From assembly GCA_002377585.1 (NCBI GenBank), contig DFQC01000005.1, positions 15,481 through 79,480 of the forward strand: 64,000 bases of DNA. Direction: 5' to 3'. The position numbers were made by a program, and so were the translations under genes. Below, piece by piece: positions 1 through 9,351 of this stretch (position 1 is the first letter of the stretch; each line of letters starts with the position of its first letter). Source of the stretch: Anaerolineales bacterium UBA3499 (lineage in GTDB: Bacteria > Chloroflexota > Anaerolineae > Anaerolineales > UBA11657). A model generated the notes under the pieces. It was not told the origin of the DNA, did not search any database, and saw only the letters and a list, made by a program, of their open reading frames with translations.

Positions 1-737
1 ATTGCTCTAGCACCATCATTGTCATTTTCGTACTTTGCCAATTGCATTTCTAAATCTAGGGGAATACGTGCACCACACAACCTAGTAAATTTACGAATCT
101 GATTAGAGCTTAACACTGGCAGCACTCCCGGTATAATAGGAACATTGATACCAATAGCTCTTGCTTTATCTACAAAACGGAAAAAATCATCATTATCGTA
201 AAATAACTGTGTTATTAGAAAATCAGCTCCATTTTCAACCTTCAATTTTGCATAATGAATGTCATGATCAAAACTCACTGCTTCAGGATGACCCTCAGGA
301 TAACAAGCAGCCCCAATACCAAAAGAATATATCCTATTTATATGACTTATCAAATCTGATGCGTGTTCGAATCCACTATCGGCAGTCAAGTTTATTTGCT
401 GATTATTAGGCAAATCTCCTCGTAGAGCAATAATATTTTCAATAGTAGAATCTTCCAACCGCTCTAAAATCCCATCCAATTCTTTCACAGTATGTCCTAC
501 ACAAGTTAGGTGAGCCATTACTTCCACGTCATACTGTATTTGTGCTTTAGTCGTAAGCTCTTCGCTAAACTTCCTAGTTGAACCCCCAGCACCATACGTA
601 ACTGAAATAAAATCGGGTGAATAAGATTGTAGAGACTCTATTTTATTGAGTACCGCATTAATGCCTGTAGCTTCTCTCGGAGGGAAAAATTCGAATGAGA
701 TTGTACGGGTCTTGGTAAGAATATCTTGTATTTTCAA
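1..737 (-). CDS. metF: 5,10-methylenetetrahydrofolate reductase (partial, C-terminus cut by window edge)
   Basis: About 245 N-terminal codons of a MetF-family flavoprotein, which reduces methylene-THF to methyl-THF for methionine synthesis. Read on the minus strand, the protein begins KIQDILTKTRTISFEFFPPR, the family's conserved opening with the FEFFPP motif. It continues with SVTYGAGG, a folate-binding-type AHLTC segment, an ALRGD loop, FLITQLFYD and IPGVLP, all typical of the TIM barrel. The start is probably TTG at 737, because the frame closes at a stop at 753-755 and no ATG lies between. The remaining ~50 residues lie outside the window. Alternative identity is unlikely. Confidence 0.9.
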   Translation of the reverse strand, partial: MKIQDILTKTRTISFEFFPPREATGINAVLNKIESLQSYSPDFISVTYGAGGSTRKFSEELTTKAQIQYDVEVMAHLTCVGHTVKELDGILERLEDSTIENIIALRGDLPNNQQINLTADSGFEHASDLISHINRIYSFGIGAACYPEGHPEAVSFDHDIHYAKLKVENGADFLITQLFYDNDDFFRFVDKARAIGINVPIIPGVLPVLSSNQIRKFTRLCGARIPLDLEMQLAKYENDNDGARA

Positions 738-841
738 ACTAAAACCCTGATCCTATTGTGGTAAACCATATTTATTGGTCAATATAGTAACAATATCTGA
801 TTATAACCCCAATGAATAGCACTCACAAACAATACAAAAGC

Positions 842-1468
842 CTACTTTGTCAAAAATCTTTCGCGCAACAAATATATAGCACGATTAAAAAACCGCACCC
901 TAGCAAGTAACATAATACACATTACAGCAGCGAACATCAACGGTTGGCGTATATCTGATTTTACTGCCCAAATATAGTGAGCTACAGCTAGTACGCCTGT
1001 CAAGTACACAAGTCTATGTAACATCTTCCAGTACTTTCCTAATCGACGGATCCAACCATGAGTGGAGGTAACAGCTAACGGCACCAATGTGAAATATGCT
1101 AAAAGACCTAATATAACATACGGCTTCTTGAATACAGATGAACGAAGAAGTTCGATATCAAATCCATAATCCAAACCAACAAATACCAAAAGATGTAAGC
1201 TTGCATACATGAAAGCATATAATCCTAAACTACGCCGAAACTGAAGAAGACTGTGTAATCCGAACCATTTCCTAATTGGAGTAATTGACAGAACAAGGAC
1301 CAAAAATATTAAGGCTGGTTTTCCTGTACGAATCGTGATGTCTTGAATTGGATTAACACTTAGATTGTCATAACCCAGGTCATAAAAAAGCATAACCAAT
1401 GGCAATAAAGCACATATATGTAAAATTATTCGAATATATTTACTCATAAAACCAATAATACTATCCAT
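842..1468 (-). CDS. msrQ: MsrQ, haem-binding membrane subunit of the periplasmic methionine sulfoxide reductase
   Basis: A 208-residue integral membrane protein of the ferric-reductase-like (YedZ/MsrQ) family. It passes quinol electrons to MsrP for repair of oxidised methionines in exported proteins. About six hydrophobic helices are visible. H92 in SLHLL, H151 in MLHRLVY and H164 in AHYIW match the conserved haem histidines of the family in position and spacing. Length equals the usual ~200-210 residues. It lies 64 bases downstream of msrP on the same strand, the standard two-gene arrangement. Confidence 0.93.
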   Translation of the reverse strand: MDSIIGFMSKYIRIILHICALLPLVMLFYDLGYDNLSVNPIQDITIRTGKPALIFLVLVLSITPIRKWFGLHSLLQFRRSLGLYAFMYASLHLLVFVGLDYGFDIELLRSSVFKKPYVILGLLAYFTLVPLAVTSTHGWIRRLGKYWKMLHRLVYLTGVLAVAHYIWAVKSDIRQPLMFAAVMCIMLLARVRFFNRAIYLLRERFLTK

Positions 1469-1532
1469 GAAACCGCCTAATGCACCACATTAAACCATCT
1501 GAAATATTTAGTATAACTATCTTAACCAAATC

Positions 1533-2471
1533 CTAAAAATTATATTGCAAGTCCATATTGGAATAAAGAGAATCAACTTGTTCTGCATAGCCATTAAATA
1601 ACATTGTGTCTCTACGTCCCATTTCACCTATACGTCTCTCTGTATCCTGTGACCAACGTGGATGATGCACGTTTGGATTAACATTTGCATAGAATCCATA
1701 TTCATTGGGAGCAGCTTTCATCCACAATGATACAGGTTGTTGGTCAACTAAATCTATGCGAACAATGCTCTTGATGCTTTTAAAGCCGTATTTCCAAGGT
1801 ACGACTAACCTCAAAGGAGCACCATTTTGAGGCAGCAGTGTACGACCATATATACCTGTGGCTAATATCGTCAAGTCATGAGCAGCTTCGTCAAGACGAA
1901 GTCCTTCAACGTACGGCCATGAGTACCAGCGATCATTCTGCCCTGGAAACTGTACAGGGTCATACAAGGTTTCGAATCGAACATAACGCGCATTCATTGT
2001 AGGTTCGACCTCATCCAGCAATCTCCTTAATGGAAACCCCATCCAGGGCACAATCATGGACCAGCCTTCCACACAGCGCAGTCTATATACCCGTTCCTCT
2101 TGGTCAAACTTGGTTAACAGATTTTCCACCTGGTACCGACCTGGGTTTTTGACCAACCCACCTACATCTATCTCCCATGGCGATATTTTTAAATCCTGTG
2201 CCATCACAGCAACCCGCTCTTTATTGACTGAAAATTCATAGAAATTATTGTAATTAGTAATCGATGTATAGCTTGTCCAACTTTCACCCAACTCATCTAC
2301 ACCAATACTTGTATTATCTACATCTAAGCTCACATCAGTAGAGTCGCTTTGCTTGGCACAAGCAGTAATCACTGATGCTCCTAACGCCATTTTGCTAGCT
2401 CTCGACATAAACTTGCGTCTCGATACATATATATGCTCAGGCGTAATCTCCGAAGAACGAATAATACTCAT
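1533..2471 (-). CDS. msrP: MsrP, molybdopterin-dependent methionine sulfoxide reductase catalytic subunit
   Basis: Catalytic partner of MsrQ; reduces protein methionine sulfoxide outside the membrane. The N-terminus matches the family opening (SEITPE...) followed by a twin-arginine signal SRRKFMSRA. The Mo-ligating cysteine is in RLRCVEGW (C133 from ATG). Downstream blocks GAPLRLVVPWKYGFKSIKSI and HPRWSQ are typical of the oxidoreductase Moco domain. A GTG at 2483 gives four more residues, but ATG 2471 has GGGTGA eight bases upstream and aligns better with the family start. A cysteine at the end of the signal (ITACA) raises the possibility of lipidation, which is speculative. Confidence 0.93.
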   Translation of the reverse strand: MSIIRSSEITPEHIYVSRRKFMSRASKMALGASVITACAKQSDSTDVSLDVDNTSIGVDELGESWTSYTSITNYNNFYEFSVNKERVAVMAQDLKISPWEIDVGGLVKNPGRYQVENLLTKFDQEERVYRLRCVEGWSMIVPWMGFPLRRLLDEVEPTMNARYVRFETLYDPVQFPGQNDRWYSWPYVEGLRLDEAAHDLTILATGIYGRTLLPQNGAPLRLVVPWKYGFKSIKSIVRIDLVDQQPVSLWMKAAPNEYGFYANVNPNVHHPRWSQDTERRIGEMGRRDTMLFNGYAEQVDSLYSNMDLQYNF

Positions 2472-2574
2472 AATTAATTTCACCCAAATATCTATCTCAA
2501 TTTAATCTAATTATAGAACACCAAATATATCTAAAGTGATGCAATAGTGATGCCTAAAATAGTACAATACTTAC

Positions 2575-3597
2575 ATGACTTCACCCAATGTATCAATCCT
2601 GATGCCAGTACGTAACGCAGCTAATACCCTACAAGAAACGTTAGAAAGTATTCAATCTCAAACCTTGGCAGATTTTGAGTTGATCGCCGTAAATGATGGG
2701 TCAGATGATGATACAAGTAAAATTTTGCATGCCTACTCTACAAATGACAAACGGATTAAAGCAGTGGACATAGTGAATGGTGGCATAATCAAAGCTCTAA
2801 ATCATGGTCTAGCACTTTGCCAAAGCAATTTTGTTGCTCGAATGGATGCAGATGATCTGCTACATCCTAAAAGATTGGAAATGCAACTGAAACACCTACA
2901 GGATAATCCAAGACTTAGTATCACAAGCTGCCTAGCCAAGCCATTCCCTCACAATTCTTATAACAAAGGCTTTCATCGTTATGTTGATTGGCTTAATTCA
3001 TTAACAACCAGCTCGGAAATATATCGCGACATTTTTGTAGAGAGCCCTGTCCCACATCCATCAGTCATGCTTAGAAAGAAAGAGTTACAAAGTCTTGGAG
3101 GATACAAAGATAATGGATGGGCGGAAGACTATGACCTCTGGCTACGATATTTTATTGCGGGTAAACAAATCAGTAAAATACCTCAAGTTCTACTTTACTG
3201 GCGAGATCATCCGAACCGCACAAGTCGAACAGACTCTCGATATTCAGTTGAAAATTTTCTAAAAGCTAAAGTGTATTATTTACTGCGTGGACCACTATTA
3301 AACCGAGAGACTATAATTATTTGGGGTGCTGGACAAATGGGAAAACGAATATCAAAACACCTTATACGTAGTGAGGTGCCGGTAAGTGTTTTTCTCGATA
3401 TTAATCCTAAAAAAATTGGTCAAAAACTACGTGGGCGACCAATTTGCTCAGCAAACCGATTACCGAACTTGTGGAAACAGTCTACCCGACCTATCGTACT
3501 AGTATCCGTGGGGTCGCATGGTGCCCGGAACCTGATACGAAATCAAATGCAGGAGTGGGGTTTTAATGAAACTGAGGATTATTGGTGCGTAGCCTAA
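2575..3597 (+). CDS. Family 2 glycosyltransferase with C-terminal Rossmann-like domain
   Basis: Residues 1-~235 are a GT2 GT-A domain: VSILMPVRNAANTL start, VNDGSDDDT, the DXD motif in ARMDADDLLHP, and the acceptor-side WAEDYDLWLR block. The last ~95 residues form a separate domain opening with IIIWGAGQMGKRISKHL, a GxGxxG-type nucleotide-binding turn. This resembles the N-terminal fold of PglD-like or nucleotide-sugar-modifying proteins. The protein probably transfers a sugar to a surface glycan; donor and acceptor cannot be told. It stands alone on the plus strand, divergent from msrP and convergent with rsmI. Confidence 0.85.
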   Translation: MTSPNVSILMPVRNAANTLQETLESIQSQTLADFELIAVNDGSDDDTSKILHAYSTNDKRIKAVDIVNGGIIKALNHGLALCQSNFVARMDADDLLHPKRLEMQLKHLQDNPRLSITSCLAKPFPHNSYNKGFHRYVDWLNSLTTSSEIYRDIFVESPVPHPSVMLRKKELQSLGGYKDNGWAEDYDLWLRYFIAGKQISKIPQVLLYWRDHPNRTSRTDSRYSVENFLKAKVYYLLRGPLLNRETIIIWGAGQMGKRISKHLIRSEVPVSVFLDINPKKIGQKLRGRPICSANRLPNLWKQSTRPIVLVSVGSHGARNLIRNQMQEWGFNETEDYWCVA

Positions 3598-3626
3598 ACA
3601 ATGTAGTTATGCAGCATATCAATAAA

Positions 3627-4445
3627 TCAGTCCTGTAACCCAAGGCTATAAACATCCTTTCTCAACCAACCGCTCTTTTTTGCAACCTCTTTTGAAGCTT
3701 CCGAAAGCGTCTTTCCGGACATAGTAGCAATTTCCAACGATTGCAATACTTGAGCATTGCTCCATTTAGCAACAATCTCCTTTGGACAGCCACCTACAAC
3801 TAAAGTAATTTCACCCCTGACCAAACCATTAAAATGCTGCTGGGCAGATCTGACATCGCCACGAAACATTTCCTCATGCATCTTAGTTAATTCGCGCCCC
3901 ACAGCTATAGGCCGATTTCCTAACTCTATTTCAATATCGCTAAGCGACTCTTGAAGCCTGTGTGGCGCCTCAAAAAAAACCAAGGTGCGTTCTTCTGTAG
4001 AGTTATCAGATAACATACGCTTCCGCTCAGATGACTTCCGCGGTAGAAATCCTAGATAAACAAAAGCATCTGTTGGCAATCCTGATACCGATAGTGCAGC
4101 TAGCAATGCCGAAGGCCCTGGTATAGGACGGACCTCATAACCAGCTTCTAAGGCAGCTACAATCAGTTGATATCCTGGATCTGAAATTGTTGGCATACCG
4201 CTATCAGAAATTAGTGCAACATCACCACGAGACAATGCTGACAGGATGCTGTCAATCTTTTTTAGTTTGTTGTGTTCAAAATAGCTGGTTAGAGCGGTAT
4301 TAATATTAAAATAGGATAGTAATTTTTTTGAACGCCGCGTATCTTCAGCAGCCACAAGACCAACTTCGCCCAAAATACGTATTGCGCGAGGACTCAGATC
4401 TTCAAGGTTACCAATCGGCGTCGCTACAATGTAGAGTATACCCAT
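3627..4445 (-). CDS. rsmI: RsmI, 16S rRNA (cytidine1402-2'-O)-methyltransferase
   Basis: A 272-residue SAM-dependent tetrapyrrole-methylase-fold enzyme that 2'-O-methylates C1402 in the ribosomal P site. Family hallmarks are all visible: GILYIVATPIGNLEDLSPRA at the N-terminus, AAEDTRRSKKLL, SYFEHN, ALISDSGMPTISDPG, RPIPGPSALLAALSVSG, and FLPRK. The C-terminal extension with WLRKDVYSLGL is the normal small helical end of the family. Length is usual. It is followed on the same strand, 18 bases upstream in coordinate terms, by the surface-protein gene at 4464. Confidence 0.95.
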   Translation of the reverse strand: MGILYIVATPIGNLEDLSPRAIRILGEVGLVAAEDTRRSKKLLSYFNINTALTSYFEHNKLKKIDSILSALSRGDVALISDSGMPTISDPGYQLIVAALEAGYEVRPIPGPSALLAALSVSGLPTDAFVYLGFLPRKSSERKRMLSDNSTEERTLVFFEAPHRLQESLSDIEIELGNRPIAVGRELTKMHEEMFRGDVRSAQQHFNGLVRGEITLVVGGCPKEIVAKWSNAQVLQSLEIATMSGKTLSEASKEVAKKSGWLRKDVYSLGLQD

Positions 4446-4463
4446 AATTACTGCGTATTAACA

Positions 4464-5132
4464 TTACTGACTCCAGACAAAATTGACCAGTATTAAGTTG
4501 CGATCACAATCATCAAATGTACTCACTGGATAACTCTCTGAAACTGGATTCCCAAATACATCCAACAACTGTACCGTGTACAGCATATCAGTTGCAACCG
4601 GGGCACTGGCTAATGTAACCTCATAACCAGCTGGTCCAAATTCAGTCTTGGTGCCGATAAGAGCATCTTTGGAGAACCCATCTGGTCCCTCGACATGAAC
4701 AATCAAATCCTCCGCCGCATTACCCTGAACATCAAAGACAGTACCAGCCACACCTAACCAATCACACCCAAGTTCAGGGTAAGCAAACTGACTTGTGTGC
4801 CCTATACTACCTTCCTGTAATACATAGTTATAAACTGTAACAGGTTCTACAACTGAGGTTGCAGTCGGAGCAATAGTAGGTTCAGGTTGAATTACAATTG
4901 CGGTAGGAGGAACATTGGTATTAGTTGGCACCAATGTGGGTATAGAAGTAGATGTAGGAACTGGTGTTTCTGTCGCCAAGATGGCACGTACAGGCACCCG
5001 TGGCGGTGGAAATGGATTGATAAATGATTGTGGATCGACAAATATATATAGATAAATCCCACCAACCATCATTGTTGCATAAATCAGCGCAGAGGTTAGT
5101 ACATCTAAGATAGGGCGTCTACGTTTACGCAT
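4464..5132 (-). CDS. Membrane-anchored surface protein with Thr/Pro-rich linker and beta-sandwich-like domain
   Basis: A 222-residue protein that I cannot assign to a characterised family. A basic start (MRKRRRPILD) precedes a single transmembrane segment at roughly residues 10-32. A low-complexity stalk of T, P, V and E (about 50-98) follows, then a compact C-terminal domain (about 105-222) containing GCDWLGVAGTVFDVQGN and a closing FDDCDRNLILVNFVW. The pattern suggests a carboxypeptidase-regulatory or Ig-like beta fold displayed outside the cell on a flexible stalk. Similar stalked proteins are common in Chloroflexota. The two domain cysteines could form a disulfide. Function unknown. Confidence 0.75.
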   Translation of the reverse strand: MRKRRRPILDVLTSALIYATMMVGGIYLYIFVDPQSFINPFPPPRVPVRAILATETPVPTSTSIPTLVPTNTNVPPTAIVIQPEPTIAPTATSVVEPVTVYNYVLQEGSIGHTSQFAYPELGCDWLGVAGTVFDVQGNAAEDLIVHVEGPDGFSKDALIGTKTEFGPAGYEVTLASAPVATDMLYTVQLLDVFGNPVSESYPVSTFDDCDRNLILVNFVWSQ

Positions 5133-5159
5133 AAACCAACTCCTGTCTTCTATACAATA

Positions 5160-6104
5160 TCACTGTATAAATTTCTCTATTACGGCTTGCGACCTCAAAT
5201 CAGCAAGCCAACGATCAAGTGTTGTTCTTCTTACTACTATAGCGGTATTGGGTGTCAGCTCCCGTTCCAAGTTACGATCTATGGTCTGAATTATATGGAA
5301 ACCAATCTCAGTCTCCACAATATCCCCCAACTGTCCTGGGTCCAAACTAAATGCTTCCGCTTCCAAAGCTAACATCGTAAGTAGTCCTCTTGGAAACCAT
5401 CCTAAATCTCCACCATTCATGCTTGTACTACGATCAAGCGAGTGTAAAGATGCTATGGTTGCAAAATCCGCGCCAGAAATGATTTTACTACGTAAATCCT
5501 CCGCTTGTTCCCTAGTAGCCACCACTATATGACGCGCATTTACCTGTTCAGCATGAGTTCCTACATCATTCAGCACTAACTCTCGCACTTTTGTAGCAAA
5601 CAATTGCTCCTCCAGATAAGCCTGGAATTCGACCTCAGTGTAAATGTTCTCATCTAACCACTGCTCAAATCCAGTCTGACCACCACGCGCGGATACACTA
5701 TCTGCATAAGCTTCCTCTAACTGCCGATTTGTTACTGTTATACCCTGTTCATGTGCAGTTTGAATAATCAACTCAGACATTATCAACTGCTCTAGTACAT
5801 CAATAGAATATGTATCAATTTTTGCAGTTGATAGTTCCGATTTTTGTAGAGCAGTTTCATAACGCAGTACCTCACGCTCATATCGATCTTCAAAAATGGG
5901 GACTGTATTTACTGTAGCAACAATGAGTTCATCATCGGCTACCACTGTATTAGTTACTTGCGGCTCAATATGCTGCTCTTCACCACTGTTGTCTGCTACT
6001 GGATCATCGCTGCCCCCATTAGTTATAAACTGACAGGAACTGAGTAGACAACAAGCAATAATGCTAGCAAATATAAGGTAGAAGTTTTTCAAATAAATGT
6101 ACAC
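5160..6104 (-). CDS. Parvulin-type peptidyl-prolyl isomerase lipoprotein (PrsA/SurA-like)
   Basis: A 314-residue secreted foldase. The signal peptide ends in a lipobox LLSSC with the lipidated cysteine at C24. A SurA-N-like helical chaperone region follows (~55-190; TVNTVPIFEDRYEREVLRYE, with LIIQTAHEQGITVT). The parvulin domain runs ~190-290: VNARHIVVATREQAEDL, GADFATIASLHSLD, NGGDLGWFPRG, FHIIQTIDR. It probably assists folding of exported proteins at the outer face of the membrane. It is next to the stalked surface protein on the same strand (27 bases apart), which fits an export role. No catalytic loss noted. Confidence 0.88.
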   Translation of the reverse strand: MYIYLKNFYLIFASIIACCLLSSCQFITNGGSDDPVADNSGEEQHIEPQVTNTVVADDELIVATVNTVPIFEDRYEREVLRYETALQKSELSTAKIDTYSIDVLEQLIMSELIIQTAHEQGITVTNRQLEEAYADSVSARGGQTGFEQWLDENIYTEVEFQAYLEEQLFATKVRELVLNDVGTHAEQVNARHIVVATREQAEDLRSKIISGADFATIASLHSLDRSTSMNGGDLGWFPRGLLTMLALEAEAFSLDPGQLGDIVETEIGFHIIQTIDRNLERELTPNTAIVVRRTTLDRWLADLRSQAVIEKFIQ

Positions 6105-6130
6105 ATATATATTGAATTAAGCGGACAACA

Positions 6131-7003
6131 TTATAGCAAATCCTGTTGGTTTTTTTTATTTTGATTGATTGCAAATTCCATGAAGGAAGTTGGGGGTCTT
6201 TGTAACAAATTTCTCAACACATGCGAGCTGCCCCAAAAACCATATAAATCGTAATATGAAAACATCTTCATTAGAGATTCGAGCGAATAAGCACTCAAAC
6301 CAACATCGTTTGCTTGAGTCTTCCATTCATCTAAACTTATTTGTTGCACATATATAGAGCGGTTTATAGCTTCACTTAATATTGTAGCCTGCTCTTGATA
6401 GCTCAATACATCTGGACCACACAGCTCATATATTGCGCCAATATGATCTCGTTCGCAAAGTACAAGTGCAGCCGCATCAGCAACATCTTTCAAATCAACT
6501 GGGCTACCCTTAGATTCAGGTGAGTACGGTACGCGTATTATCCCCTGTTGCATAATGTTTCGCCATTCAGCTAGAATGTTCTGCATATATGCTGCAGGTT
6601 GCAGTATTGTATATGGTATACCAGAAGTAAAGAGGGCCTCTTCCACACGCATCTTTTGCCAGTGATGAGGCATTGCCTGAACCTGAGGATGTAAAACAGA
6701 ATGAAACACAAATTGACTCAGATCAGAATTTTTAGCAGCTGATATCATTGCCAATCCAATACTAAGCTCATCGGGATGCATATTAGGACATATATGATAT
6801 ACAGCTCTGATACCCTCAAACAAATTACTAAGCATAGACTCTACAGTCATATCTCCTACAACAATATCAATGTCATAAAGTGAAGACATTAATTCGCGCT
6901 GTGTTTCATTTCGAACTAATGTCCTAACATTCTGTCCATTAGCTAATAAAGCTCGAACGACCGCCTGACCCGTTTTACCTGCAGCACCGGTCACTAAAAT
7001 CAT
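6131..7003 (-). CDS. NmrA-like NAD(P)-binding oxidoreductase
   Basis: A 290-residue atypical short-chain dehydrogenase of the NmrA/QorB type. The N-terminus MILVTGAAGKTGQAVVRALL carries the GxxGxxG dinucleotide-binding motif, and LVRNE with VVGDM follow at the positions that read the cofactor ribose and adenine. Family members reduce quinones or act as redox sensors; the substrate cannot be predicted. The stop of the upstream aminotransferase gene (7009) is five bases from this start, so the two are very likely co-transcribed. A link to beta-amino-acid metabolism is only suggested by this neighbourhood. Confidence 0.82.
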   Translation of the reverse strand: MILVTGAAGKTGQAVVRALLANGQNVRTLVRNETQRELMSSLYDIDIVVGDMTVESMLSNLFEGIRAVYHICPNMHPDELSIGLAMISAAKNSDLSQFVFHSVLHPQVQAMPHHWQKMRVEEALFTSGIPYTILQPAAYMQNILAEWRNIMQQGIIRVPYSPESKGSPVDLKDVADAAALVLCERDHIGAIYELCGPDVLSYQEQATILSEAINRSIYVQQISLDEWKTQANDVGLSAYSLESLMKMFSYYDLYGFWGSSHVLRNLLQRPPTSFMEFAINQNKKNQQDLL

Positions 7004-7008
7004 AAAAT

Positions 7009-8310
7009 CTAAAACTCCTCCTGCACTTTAGCAAACGCATGATCCAAAATTACAAGAGCCTCTTCTACGTGCTCATTAGTAGCAGTAAGAGGAGGTGAAA
7101 TACGCAGTACATTACTGTAAAGACCCCCTTTACCTATTAACAATCCGTACATTCGGGTATGTTCAAAAATCTTGGCCACAGCATCTGGTGCCGGCTCTTT
7201 AGTTTTACGATCTTTCACTAGTTCTATCCCTTGCATCAAACCTTTCCCACGCACATCTCCTATAAGAGGATACTTTTCCCAAAGTCGATCTAATCCTGAT
7301 TGTAGACGTGAGCCCACATCCTTAACGTGGTTTGGATTAGCCTCTGTTTCCATAACCTCTATAGTTCCTAGAGAGGCAGCACATGACACAGGATTACCAC
7401 CAAATGTGCTAATAGTCATTCCTTTGCCAACTAGCTCGGCTGCAATCTCAAGAGTTGTAATTGTATTACCCATGGGCATCCCACCAGCTATGCCCTTTGC
7501 CATAGTCATTATGTCTGGTTCCACACCCCAATGTTCAATACCAAACCAATGTTGTCCGGTACGTCCAAATCCAGTCTGCACCTCATCACATATAAATAAA
7601 CCACCATAGTGTTTAACTATTTCTGACGCTATTTTAAAATACTCCTTAGGAGGAGTTATAAACCCACCGACACCTTGTATTGGTTCCACCATAAAACCTG
7701 CTATACGCCCCGAAGTGGTCGTCTTTATTAAATCTTCTATATCTTCCGCACATGCAACTCCACACTCGGGATAGGTCATCTTTAATGGGCATCGGTAGCA
7801 GTATGGACTTATAGCATGGTTTATTCCAGGTATCTGGCTGGGTCCTACCCGCCACTCAGATTGCCCTATAAGTCCCATAGCCAAAGCAGATCTTCCACTA
7901 TATCCATGTCGCAATGCAATTATTTCCTGCTCACCAGTATAGGCTTTCGCTAACATAATGGCGGTTTCATTAGCTTCCGTCCCTGAATTGGTAAAAAATG
8001 AGGTTTGTAATTCTCCAGGTGCAATAGATGCGATTTTCTCTGCCAAAGTTACATGATTTTCATGCGGATAAAGTGTAGAAGTGTGAACTAGCTTTCTAAT
8101 TTGCTCACGCATTTTTTCAACAACCAATGGATGATTGTGACCGACACTGTTGGTAAGAATACCTGCAAAAAAATCAAGGTACTTATTGCCTTCTACGTCC
8201 CAAACATATAATCCATCACCATAATCCAATGGTAAAGGATCAGTATAATAGAGTAAGTGGTTAGGCCACAAATATTCTTCCTGTTTTGCAAGAATCTCGT
8301 TTTTTTTCAT
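7009..8310 (-). CDS. Class III aminotransferase (beta-alanine / beta-aminoisobutyrate or AGXT2-like)
   Basis: A 433-residue PLP-dependent omega-amino acid transaminase. The Schiff-base lysine is K272 in TMAKGIAGGMP, the PLP-pyridine aspartate is D242 in CDEVQTGFGRTG, and the phosphate-binding TNSGTEANETA lies at 108-118. The cysteine-rich insert CYRCPLKMTYPECGVAC (171-187) is typical of the AGXT2 / 3-amino-2-methylpropionate:pyruvate group. The enzyme probably moves the amino group of beta-alanine to pyruvate or glyoxylate, giving malonate semialdehyde. The neighbouring beta-ureidopropionase gene would supply beta-alanine. Length and motifs are complete. Confidence 0.88.
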   Translation of the reverse strand: MKKNEILAKQEEYLWPNHLLYYTDPLPLDYGDGLYVWDVEGNKYLDFFAGILTNSVGHNHPLVVEKMREQIRKLVHTSTLYPHENHVTLAEKIASIAPGELQTSFFTNSGTEANETAIMLAKAYTGEQEIIALRHGYSGRSALAMGLIGQSEWRVGPSQIPGINHAISPYCYRCPLKMTYPECGVACAEDIEDLIKTTTSGRIAGFMVEPIQGVGGFITPPKEYFKIASEIVKHYGGLFICDEVQTGFGRTGQHWFGIEHWGVEPDIMTMAKGIAGGMPMGNTITTLEIAAELVGKGMTISTFGGNPVSCAASLGTIEVMETEANPNHVKDVGSRLQSGLDRLWEKYPLIGDVRGKGLMQGIELVKDRKTKEPAPDAVAKIFEHTRMYGLLIGKGGLYSNVLRISPPLTATNEHVEEALVILDHAFAKVQEEF

Positions 8311-8420
8311 TGTAATCCTCCACGCACCACAATTATGTTGGAAAACCGACGAAATATATCTACTTTTGAAAGCATTATCGAGTATTCAACATGACCATCT
8401 ACATCCTAACAGTTGCCTCA

Positions 8421-9266
8421 TCAGGAAGCTACTATACCATCATACATATCAGGACGTCGATCTCGATAGAATTGCCATGTATTACGTACATCCTGAATTA
8501 GATCCAAGTTCAATTCACGTACCACTAATTCATCAGCATCTTCACTCGCAACATCTCCCACAAATTGACCTTTGGGATCACAAAAATACGATTGACCATA
8601 ATAATTATTTGTACCAAACTCAGCCTCTATACCTACCCTATTTATTGTGCCAACAAAATATCCATTAGCTATAGCATGTGAGGTCTGTTCTATCTTCCAC
8701 AAATGTTGTGAGAGTCCACGTGATGTAGCTGAGGGAATAAAAACTATCTCTGCTCCATTCAATCCCAACAGACGTGCTCCTTCGGGAAAATGTCGATCGT
8801 AGCAAATATAAACTCCTATTCTTCCGACTGAAGTTTCGAAAACTGGATAACCTGTATTGCCAGGACGAAAATAAAATTTTTCCCAAAATCCTGCCAAATG
8901 CGGCAAATGAGTCTTGCGATATTTACCTAAAAAGGTGCCATCAGAGTCAATTACTACACCAGTATTGTAATATATACCGGCATCATCCTTCTCATACAGT
9001 GGAACGATCAGCACTATTTTATGCTTGGCTGCAATCTCCTGCATTAAAATTGTAGTAGGACCATCAGGCACCGGCTCTGACCACGAATAATGAACTGCAT
9101 CCTGCACCTGACAAAAATATGGACTATAAAAAAGTTCTTGGAAACACATTACTTCAGCACCTTGCAAAGCTGCTTGTTCCACATAGTTCACATGTTTATC
9201 AATCATTGTTTGTTTATCGCCAGTATAAGCACACTGCAACAGGGCACTTCGCACGATCCTAGTCAT
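8421..9266 (-). CDS. Beta-ureidopropionase-like carbon-nitrogen hydrolase
   Basis: A 281-residue nitrilase-superfamily amidase. The catalytic triad is visible: E44 in CFQELFYSPYF, K118 in KYRKTHLPH, and C155 in VYICYDRHFPEGAR. The ELFYSPYFC and PSATSRGLSQHLWKIEQ stretches resemble N-carbamoyl-beta-alanine / N-carbamoylputrescine amidohydrolases. It likely cleaves a ureido acid to an amino acid, CO2 and ammonia. Directly downstream is the class III aminotransferase, as expected for pyrimidine breakdown products. Dihydropyrimidinase and dihydropyrimidine dehydrogenase are not in the window, so the exact substrate is inferred. A GGAG ribosome site precedes the ATG. Confidence 0.87.
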   Translation of the reverse strand: MTRIVRSALLQCAYTGDKQTMIDKHVNYVEQAALQGAEVMCFQELFYSPYFCQVQDAVHYSWSEPVPDGPTTILMQEIAAKHKIVLIVPLYEKDDAGIYYNTGVVIDSDGTFLGKYRKTHLPHLAGFWEKFYFRPGNTGYPVFETSVGRIGVYICYDRHFPEGARLLGLNGAEIVFIPSATSRGLSQHLWKIEQTSHAIANGYFVGTINRVGIEAEFGTNNYYGQSYFCDPKGQFVGDVASEDADELVVRELNLDLIQDVRNTWQFYRDRRPDMYDGIVAS

Positions 9267-9351
9267 ATAATGTCTCCATATCTTGTTAATACATTGTTGT
9301 AAGGTTGATAACCATTGAGCAAGAGTTTAGTACATATTGATAGCAATTACC

